From Actinernus sp. WN-2022 (taxonomy: Eukaryota; Cnidaria; Anthozoa; Actiniaria; Actinernidae), in NCBI GenBank assembly GCA_030867875.1, contig JAOWCC010001606.1:1-64000 (forward strand): 64,000 nucleotides of DNA, in the 5' to 3' direction. How positions within the stretch are numbered: the first letter of the stretch is position 1; every line of letters begins with the position of its first letter. The notes under the pieces were generated by a model. The model worked only from the letters and a program-made list of their open reading frames with translations, searched no databases and was not told the DNA's origin. Made by a program: the position numbers and the translations under genes. Below are positions 55,692 through 64,000 of this stretch, in pieces.

Positions 55692-56522
55692 TTTGAAGGA
55701 TGAAAATTAAACACGCACTAAGCGCGTTATAGAAACTTCTTTTGTGCGTAAATCGGGGAAGCAATTTTCATCAAGTCTGTGTTCAGCTCGTGTTGACAAA
55801 CAGAATCCGAGCAGAAATAGCCTTTGAATCGAAAAACAACAACATTTGTCTTGATAAGAAAGGAATATTTGTCTAGCAGGGCAGTAAGAAAGGATGAAAC
55901 AGTTTGAAACACACTAAGCGCGTGGGAAACTTGCTGTGTGTGGAATATAGGAAACGAACTTCTTCACATTGGTTCACATAGAATCCGCAGTATTATCAAA
56001 GAAAATATTTGAGTTCAGTTGAAAGAATTGAATGAACGACATCCGTTTGCAAACTTGCACAGTCAAGTCATTTCGAAGACTTTAGTGAGGTTAATTTCAA
56101 GTTGGAATGACGAAATAATTCAAAAACTATTTCCAGTTGTTTTACACAAATTCTTTTGAGCCTTACATTCGAACTGTGGTTAAACCAATCCAACTTTTAA
56201 GCTTCATACGCACAGTTCCGCCGTCGAAGCTGATAATAACACTGCACATTATTGACAGGTGATGTCTTGATAAGAAAGGAATATTTGTCTAGCAGGGCAG
56301 TTAGAAAGGATGAAACAGTTTGAAACACACTAAGCGCGTGGGAAACTTGTTATGTGTGTAATATAGGAAACGAACTTCTTTACATTGGTTCACATAGAAT
56401 CCGCAGTATTATCAAAGAAAATATTTGAGTTCAGTTGAAAGAATTGAATGAACGACATCCGTTTGCAAACTTGCACACTCAAGTCATTTCGAAGACTTTA
56501 GTGAGGTTAATTTCAAGTTGGA

Positions 56523-56873
56523 ATGACGAAAAAATGCAAAAACTATTTCCAGTTGTTTTACACAAATTCTTTTGAGCCTTACATTCGAACTGTGGTTAAA
56601 CCAATCCAACTTTTAAGCTTCACACGCACAGTTCCGCCGTCGAAGCTGATCATAACACTGTACATTATTGACAGGTGTCAATCTTTTATATATCGGCTAA
56701 TAACAGAATCGTTCCTGGACGACCTCGCAGCTTTGACGAAATCTAATTTGTTTTTCATTTGTTTCTCAGTTGAGCAAACTAATGGAAAATTGAGCTTTAT
56801 AAGGTCTAAGACTTTGCTACATTTTCAAACGAACACGAAACTCACGGTGACGGCTAAGGAATTTGTCAATTGA
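56523..56873 (+). CDS. Conserved open frame in array block B, unknown function
   Basis: 116 codons ending KLTVTAKEFVN-TGA. The same frame stays open after the TGA for 49 more codons (SDFCPFRVDIYDGEKVPTIL..FGLVDSK). The equivalent frame in block C (57842-58123) differs at only a few residues. No domain can be named. The post-stop part faintly recalls the tail of extended Tudor domains. Probably a pseudogene fragment or chance. Confidence 0.25.
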   Translation: MTKKCKNYFQLFYTNSFEPYIRTVVKPIQLLSFTRTVPPSKLIITLYIIDRCQSFIYRLITESFLDDLAALTKSNLFFICFSVEQTNGKLSFIRSKTLLHFQTNTKLTVTAKEFVN

Positions 56874-57272
56874 TCAGACTTTTGTCCCTTTCGAGTAGAT
56901 ATCTACGACGGCGAGAAAGTACCAACAATTCTGCAATCCTCTCTCGAATCACTTTTAAACGACACGGAAGCAAGGAGCGTTCACCTCTCGTCTAGTCAAT
57001 TCGGTCTAGTCGATTCAAAGTGATCACAAATATAAAAGCATAATAATAATAATTTTATTTCATTGTCAGAATCGAGAGCAGTTTCCCATGCACTAAACGA
57101 GGACACTGTAAATAAATAAATACAGAAATTAAAACTATAAATTAACTATAAAATTCACTACCTAATTCATAATGAATCATTATTTTATTATCATTACTTT
57201 CTACATTTGAAAACGACTTTTTTAATATTCTATCTTCATTTCTACGCACAAAAAAGTCCACTCCCCGCGCAC

Positions 57273-57349
57273 CGGATATTATTAATTTATTAGCTTGTTC
57301 TGACCGTATATCATACGGTCAGAACAAGCTAATAAATTAATAATATCCG
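57273..57349. repeat. 77-bp palindrome, array block C
   Basis: Same sequence as 55615-55691 with perfect 37-bp arms. Confidence 0.92.
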
Positions 57350-57841
57350 TTTGAAGGATGAAAATTAAACACGCACTAAGCGCGTTATAGAAAAATCTTT
57401 TGTGCGTAAATAGGGGAAGCAATTTTCATCAAGTCTGTGTTCAGCTCGTGTTGACAAACAGAATCCGAGCAGAAATAGCCTTTGAATCGAAAAACAACAA
57501 CGTTTGTCTTGATAAGAAAGGAATATTTGTCTAGCAGGGCAGTAAGAAAGGATGAAACAGTTTGAAACACGCCAAGCGCGTGGGAAACTTGCTGTGTGTG
57601 TAATATAGGAAACGAACTTCTTCACATTGGTTCACATAGAATCCGCAGTATTATCAAAGAAAATATTTGAGTTCAGATGAAAGAATTGAATGAACGACAT
57701 CCGTTTGCAAACTTGCACACTCAAGTCATTTCGAAGACTTTAGTGAGGTTAATTTCAAGTTGGAATGACGAAAAAATGCAAAAACTATTTCCAGTTGTTT
57801 TACACAAATTCTTTTGAGCCTTTATATGCTACATTCGAACT

Positions 57842-58123
57842 GTGGTTAAACCAATCCAACTTTTAAGCTTCACACGCACAGTTCCGCCGTCGAAGCTGAT
57901 CATAACACTGTACATTATTGACAGGTGTCAATCTTTTATATATCGGCTAATAACAGAATCGTTCCTGGACGACCTCGCAGCTTTGACGCAATCTAATTTG
58001 TTTTTCATTTGTTTCTCAGTTGAGCAAACTAATGGAAAATTGAGCTTTATAAGGTCTAAGACTTTGCTACATTTTCAAACGAACACGAAACTCACGGTGA
58101 CGGCTAAGGAATTTGTCAATTGA
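57842..58123 (+). CDS. Block C copy of the conserved open frame
   Basis: 93 codons (MVKPIQLLSFTRTVPPSKLI..TVTAKEFVN-TGA), a near-identical copy of the frame at 56523-56873. An upstream insertion (CTTTATATGC..) breaks the start seen in block B. The frame after TGA again stays open to about 58270. Function unknown. Confidence 0.25.
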   Translation: MVKPIQLLSFTRTVPPSKLIITLYIIDRCQSFIYRLITESFLDDLAALTQSNLFFICFSVEQTNGKLSFIRSKTLLHFQTNTKLTVTAKEFVN

Positions 58124-58418
58124 TCAGACTTTTGTCCCTTTCGAGTAGATATCTACGACGGCGAGAAAGTACCAACAATTCTGCAATCCTCTCTCGAATC
58201 ACTTTTAAACGACACGGAAGCAAGGAGCGTTCACCTCTCGTCTAGTCAATTCGGTCTAGTCGATTCAAAGTGATCACAAATATAAAAGCATAATAATAAT
58301 AATTTTATTTCATTGTCAGAATCGAGAGCAGTTTCCCATGCACTAAACGAGGCCACTGTAAATAAATAAATACAGAAATTAAAACTATAAATTAACTATA
58401 AAATTCACTACCTAATTC

Positions 58419-59355
58419 TTCAAAAACTCATGAATAATTAATGAGCATTTTGTCCAATCAGATGAAGCAAATCAGTCACGTGCATGCTCCTTTATACCTG
58501 ATAAAATCTCATCATTCTAAAAGGCCCGCGGAGGGATTTGAATTCTGTCCCAGAGGGAAACGGGGTTAATGATTGAGACAATGGAATTTCTATTGATGTT
58601 TCAGCTTTCTCACTGAATTGCTAATTAGGATGAACGTTTTATATAAAGAATATTAATGAACATGAAATTTTATATAAAGTTTCATCCTAATTAAGAATTC
58701 ACTGATAAAGACCCAAAGATAGCAAAAAGTACACGGAACATAAGGTACCTAGATAATAAATTTTGCACTAAATTTACTAATATCAGCAGACTACCGAGAT
58801 ACACAGATAACATTTTTAAAATGAAGTTATCCAACTACCATTACTTGTTTACCGAGCCACTGTTTAGTTCCAATTATTAAACCAAACTCAAAGCCGTAAA
58901 ATTATAAAAACGTGCATTAAACTTACATATTTTGTGCCGTAGTCAAACATTTAGAGTCTGCCGTCATGTCAGTCACATCGCTTTCCAAGTCTTGAACTTT
59001 ATCGAGGTAAACCACGACACCAAATCCTTCAAATGCAGATTCTTCTTACATTGCGAAACGCCGCTTCAAACAACATAGTATGGTAATTTCTTCATGTCAT
59101 TCCCTTGAGATGTTCGTAATTGCAGGCGGTGATTACTCGAATATTTTGCATGGCGTTGTGAATACAAAGGTTCAATGGTTCATTAAGTAACCATTCCCTT
59201 GAGATGTGCGTCTTTCTTTCATTGCATTCTTAAAGCGTTTTTGAAGCCGTTTAAAACACGAACAGCACGTGTTTTATCAAGTCTAAAAATTCTCGGGCTT
59301 CGCCCTCGAATTTTTAAACTTGATAAAACACTGCTGTTCGTGTTTTAAACAGTAC
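58419..59355 (-). mobile_element. 0.9-kb non-autonomous element X, copy 2 (splits array block D)
   Basis: Inserted between CACTACCTAATTC and ATAATGAATCATT. The intact site CTAATTCATAATGAATC is present in block C near 57164-57178. It is the inverted copy of 7256-8168. The hairpin GTGTTTTATCAAG / CTTGATAAAACAC lies near its right end (59267-59330). No TIR and no clear duplication. Confidence 0.88.
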
Positions 59356-59463
59356 ATAATGAATCATTAATTATTTTATTATCATTACTTTCTACATTTG
59401 AAAACGACTTTTTTAATATTCTATCTTCATTTCTACGCACAAAAAAGTCCACTCCCCGCGCAC

Positions 59464-59540
59464 CGGATATTATTAATTTATTAGCTTGTTCTGACCGTAT
59501 ATCATACGGTCAGAACAAGCTAATAAATTAATAATATCCG
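59464..59540. repeat. 77-bp palindrome, array block D
   Basis: Third copy, identical to 57273-57349. Confidence 0.92.
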
Positions 59541-59594
59541 TTTGAAGGATGAAAATTAAACACGCACTAAGCGCGTTATAGAAAAATCTATATT

Positions 59595-60722
59595 ATATAT
59601 TATGGCCTTATAGCTCTAAGACAGGGCTAATGCATGCATATGGCTCTAATTAATGGCAGATGTCCTGATTGCCTGTGGGCCTAATGGCATGTACATAAAT
59701 TAAGCAGTGTCCCAGAAATAATTATTAATGAGACCACCTTTTGAAAAATCAGGTTAGATATTGAACACAAATGAGTATATACCGCATATTAGCTGGCCTG
59801 TACATTGTTTGTACCTGATACAGATGTCCAGTCCTCGATTGGCAGATTTCAAAGCATTATCTAACTTGATTTTCCAAAAGGTGGACAGCATCCCACTGGA
59901 TTTATCAGACATTTCAGACTAGCTCCCAGGCTCCTGGAAATTAATCAGTAAAAATGCTGGTTAAGGAGCGTAGGTGACACCGCCCATACTCTGCGCTTGG
60001 TGCACAACCCCTCCATCCGATCCTGTATATATATATTCCTCCCCCTGAATATTGGCGTTAAAGCTTAATGACATAATATATTATGGCCTTATAGCTCTAA
60101 GACAGGGCTAATGCATGCATATGGCTCTAATTAATGGCAGACGTCCTGATTGCCTGTGGGCCTAATGGCATGTACATAAATTAAGCAGTGTCCCAGAAAT
60201 AATTATTAATGAGACCACCTTTTGAAAAATCAGGTTAGATATTGAACACAAATGAGTATATACCGCATATTAGCTGGCCTGTACATTGTTTGTAGCTGAT
60301 ACAGATGTCCAGTCCTCGATTGGCAGATTTCAAAGCATTATCTAACTTGATTTTCCAAAAGGTGTACAGCATCCCACTGGATTTATCAGACATTTCAGAC
60401 TAGCTCCCAGGCTCCTGGAAATTAATCAGTAAAAATGCTGGTTAAGGAGCGTAGGTGACACCGCCCATACTCTGCGCTTGGTGCACAACCCGTCCATCCG
60501 ATCCTGTATATATATATTCCTCCCCCTGGATATTGGCGTTAAAGCTTAATGACATAATATATTATGGCCTTATAGCTCTAAGACAGGGCTAATGCATGCA
60601 TATGGCTCTAATTAATGGCAGACGTCCTGATTGCCTGTGGGCCTAATGGCATGTACATAAATTAAGCAGTGTCCCAGAAATAATTATTAATGAGACCACC
60701 TTTTGAAATATCAGGTTAGATA
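59595..60722 (+). repeat. 481-bp satellite, 2.3 copies
   Basis: TATGGCCTTATAGCTCTAAG occurs at 59601, 60082 and 60563, exactly 481 bp apart, and copies differ at only a few bases. Units include ACACCGCCCATACTCTGCGC and a TATATATATATTCC stretch. No rRNA, snRNA or histone sequence was recognised. Confidence 0.92.
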
Positions 60723-61980
60723 TATATAGAAATTAAAAGTCCAATATTGTACATCAGATTCCATTTTAAGCTTACTTAAATGTTAGTCTCCTTCACGATC
60801 GACTGTTCGTTAATAATGTTGTCACGCAAACGCTAGCCTGGGCAAGAACGGCTGCAAAGGAGGTCAGGCTTTTTTAACCTTAATTTTCATCATGGGGTGT
60901 CAATGGGTCGACAGCTAACCGTTCTGATCTGCATGGTTATGACTGCATTGTATTCCTCTGGTTAGAGTCAAAACAGGTAAATCATTCCTCCTTAGAGCCA
61001 GAAATTTGATTTCATTGTTCGTTTCAAATTTCCATTGTTGAAATGAAACTTGCAAAATTCAAAATGAGCCTAAATTCAAAATAGTCCCATTCCAGTAAAT
61101 AAATGTTAAAAATATAACCCAACTGAACCAGCCTCTACTTTCGAAGCAATACATATATTTATCTGTCAGCATCAGTATCTTTATGCATTACTTATAATTC
61201 CTGCTCTCCAGCTGGGAAAACAGTATTGGCCTGTGATAATGAGAGCTTTAAGCATATATAGATATAAATTATGCTAATTCACTTGTCATGCACGAAGGTG
61301 GATCTGGGGTATCAAAAAAAAAATATTCTATTATCTGAGGAAAGAATACATTTAATTTATCCCAGAGCCCTATACTGAAACCCTCTGTGCATGAGAAGTG
61401 AAGCATATAATATCAAAAGTGGACTATCCATTAGAAATCTATTCCATTGTGGGTGCCAGGGCATAAAATTATACAATACACTGCCTGGGGGGCATAATTA
61501 TTCTAGCCTTTAGTTCTGTGAGATCACCTGGCCTGACCCCATCTCATTTAAACCCATAATTATAAAAAAAAACGTCTCTCAGTCACCCCCCCCCCCCCCC
61601 CCCCCTCACCATGCATGCATACTTTATATGCAGGCTAGCTGATGGTGAAATCAGTCTTTAATAATCATAGGGAAAGTAATTGTGGGATATTGTAATGGCC
61701 ATGCAGACTGATATATTTGTACAGTCTGCATAATATTATAAAATTGAGTAGCTAATAATTAATGAAAGCAAATTATTTTTTAACTGTTTAATATACCCTA
61801 CAAAGTCAAAGAAAAGAAATTTACTTTGAATTCACATACATGTACATGCCTGGACGAAATATTTTAGCCTTAATAGCATTAATTTTAAGGCTTTAGTAAC
61901 GTACTGTGCCTGTTATTCATGCATCATGAAAATGACATTTGAGATATGGCTGGTATGTTTTCGTCAAACTTACCACAATT
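60722..61980. other. AT-rich DNA with a poly-C tract, no gene recognised
   Basis: A 20-base C run lies at 61586-61605 after an A run. No exon, TIR or domain noticed. Confidence 0.35.
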
Positions 61981-61986
61981 GTGCCT

Positions 61987-64000
61987 TATCTCATTGGTTA
62001 ACAACAACAACAAGTTTACTTTGTATACTAATAATACACTTACCAAAAATAATTAATATCTAGACAGAATGAGTATTAATAATAATAATATCCATTTCAG
62101 TACATTAGGAGGCTCGATCAGGACAAATTAAATGCTAAACTCACTGAGCCACCAATTAATTATGCAAGAACCTGGCTCTGAATGGAATAAACACTAGTAA
62201 GAGGTCTCATAATGGCCAATTATGAAAACCAGGTTCTTACATGTATAAGCATATATACATGTAATTAAGCAATCTCATTGGTTGGTACTCATACCAGTTC
62301 TGAAGATCAAGTAACAATCAGCTCTCATTTTCCAGTTTCCACTTTAGAATATGGCATTGTGTTTACACTCAGGTAAAGTTATATTAGAATAAATATATTA
62401 CACTCACCATAGAGTATGCATATGCAACGAATGACAACCGCAGGCCATTACATAACCAATATTTCAGCACCAGCAAGCTCTTAGAACAGTCTTTTGATCA
62501 GGTGCTAATTGTGAATGCAGGGCCACTGAGAACGGGGCACCACCAAATGCCTGGAAGGGGGAAATACAGACAAAGATAAGGTTAACATGCAATGTGTGAA
62601 TGTGTGGAAATTAGTGAACACCAGTTGGGCTCACCCTGAACTAGAATGAATGACAACTGGCCAGGATCATGAGTCACAATACAATACAATTTTATTTCTG
62701 AATAATCATAGTCGGTATTAATTACAGAAAGGCCTGATCTCCATGCTTATTTGGCATGTAGGTCAGGATAGACAGTTAATAATGACTATAATGTACAAGC
62801 AGTTACAATAGATGTAGCAATAGCAAATAAGACTAATTATAGTAACAAAAAAATAGTTAATAAGTAGATACTAATAAATAAATAAACTGTAATGCTATAT
62901 TTAGACACACATTTATCAATACACACAGATTTACAGGCATAAATTTACAAGCATATTGTAAGTAATAAATAAATAAGTATAATGTGAAGCTAGGGCCGGG
63001 TCACAGATCTGTGCTAAATAAAATAGTTTGAGTAGATGTTTATAATTTGATAGGTTTTAAGATAGTTGCGATCACTCCAGCCTAAATACACATGTACATC
63101 AATCAATTCTATTATTAAAGACAATAGACTATATTAGTATATAGCCAGTGATTGGTGTCAGCTGATTAAGTATAACTATAACTTTTATAAGGCCAGCGGC
63201 AGCGTGATGGAAACGGTAATTAACACGGACGCACACTCCAATATAATCGCAATATTATTGATAATTTGAAAAGAGTAAAATTCAGGGTAATAACTGACTT
63301 GATTTGCAGGCTGACTTGTAAACAGAGTATTCTCCATCTGTTCAAATATGGCATAGCTGTTCTGTGTTCTTTTTTTCAGTAGCGATGGAAGCCATGTTGG
63401 ATGGGCGTAAGACTGGGAACTGGGTTGTCTTTTTGTGTTCGGTTTGGGCTAGCTGTGTCGGAGGAGGTTTGGGGCGAGAAAGTTTTTACGGCTTATTTGA
63501 TGGAAAGGGGATAATTTGCGGGGCTGAAAAACTGTTCAGGTAATAGTATATAACTGTAGGTTCGCGCTGGTGCGTGTTTCTTTTGTTTTGAAGTGTAAGT
63601 GTTATTAACTTCTTATTAACCGAGAGCGAGGTCTTCACGGGAAAATATCAGACCGAGGTCTTGACAGTACGGACCGTGCGATAGCGATCGAGGTTCGTAC
63701 ATAAAAGACCGAGGTTTGATATTTCCCGTAAAGACCGAGCGGACGAGGTTAATAAGATGTTTATTATATGGCACTTTTTTAGTTGGAAAACAAAAATATA
63801 AAACCTGAAGTTTATATGTTACCTCCGGTTGGCGCGCGCGCGTCTTGGTTGTAGTTTTGGCGCCCTTTAGAGTTTTGTTTCACGACTCAATTAAACCACA
63901 AAATGAACACAGTCGTGGAAGGTCAAATCAACGTTACTTTGAAGAAGTGATCAGTGTGAACTATGATTAGAACTAAATTTAATTTCTCAAGGCAACACTG
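61987..64000 (+). mobile_element. Large dispersed repeat R1, copy 2 (runs off the window)
   Basis: Near-identical to 29421-31560. It lacks the 110-bp MITE present at 31371-31480 (uninterrupted GGTCAAATCAACGTTAC near 63919). Small indels separate the copies (e.g. CAGCGGCAGCGTGATGG here against CAGCGTGATGG). Continues past the end. Confidence 0.88.

Larger units (their letters stand above)
55208..59587 (+). repeat. Large tandem array, unit about 1.24 kb
   Basis: Blocks: A 55208-56262 (head and middle), B 56263-57012 (middle and tail), C 57013-58256 (full unit), D 58257-59587 (head only, split by element X at 58419-59355). Blocks B and C are nearly identical over their shared middle and tail. 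Each head carries AATAATAATAATTTTATTTC (retroelement-type tail on the minus strand) and a 77-bp palindrome. Recent duplication or assembly of alternative haplotypes could both explain it. Confidence 0.85.

Noticed and set aside
59595..60722. Tandem rDNA, 5S or histone cluster
   Set aside because: The 481-bp units show no rRNA-conserved blocks, no 5S internal promoter and no histone frame.
1..64000. CRISPR arrays, bacterial operons or riboswitches
   Set aside because: Spliced genes, LINEs, SINEs and MITEs show a eukaryotic nuclear genome. The tandem repeats have no unique spacers of CRISPR type.

Overview
The window is eukaryotic, repeat-rich animal DNA: long introns with GT-AG sites, AT-rich, many LINE remnants, tRNA-derived SINEs, foldback/MITE elements and a very common TACATGTA octamer. 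The style and the helicase exons suggest a cnidarian, probably a stony coral or other anthozoan. That is inference, because nothing in the sequence names the species.

Two host genes are supported by phase-consistent exons. (1) DDX52, a DEAD-box rRNA-processing helicase, + strand: six exons from 9900 to 26930 encode the N-terminus, the Q motif and the Walker A loop. Motifs Ia to VI were not found in the rest of the window. (2) A Tudor-domain protein, - strand: seven phase-compatible exons between 51993 and 42468, the middle of a gene whose start and end were not found.

Layout. 1-9.2 kb: a broken repeat-family ORF (557-1571, -), duplicated flanks, palindromes, poly-G/C tracts, and copy 1 of a 0.9-kb element. 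9.26-9.52 kb: a 44-bp minisatellite just upstream of DDX52. 9.9-26.9 kb: DDX52 with introns full of transposons (Harbinger-like with TAA duplication; Kolobok-like foldback with TTAA and a paralogous empty site; piggyBac-like nested inside another foldback; hAT-like). Downstream of exon 5 the end of that exon plus its splice donor is repeated about seven times. 27-33 kb: a LINE with its reverse transcriptase deleted, an A-rich degenerate repeat, and a >2-kb dispersed repeat that recurs at 61.99-64.0 kb with a MITE present in only one copy. 33-42 kb: MITEs, hairpins and LINE ends. 42-52 kb: Tudor exons with LINE, SINE and nested foldbacks in the introns. 53-60.7 kb: a 78-bp tandem array, a large ~1.24-kb tandem array (55.2-59.6 kb) split by copy 2 of the 0.9-kb element, and a 481-bp satellite.

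The most unusual signal is the DDX52 exon-5 array (25103-25819, its last unit finishing at about 26330). Several units carry CTAAC branchpoint-like motifs, a pyrimidine-rich tract, an AG, a 27-nt in-frame exon piece and a GTAAG donor, i.e. ready-made microexon cassettes.
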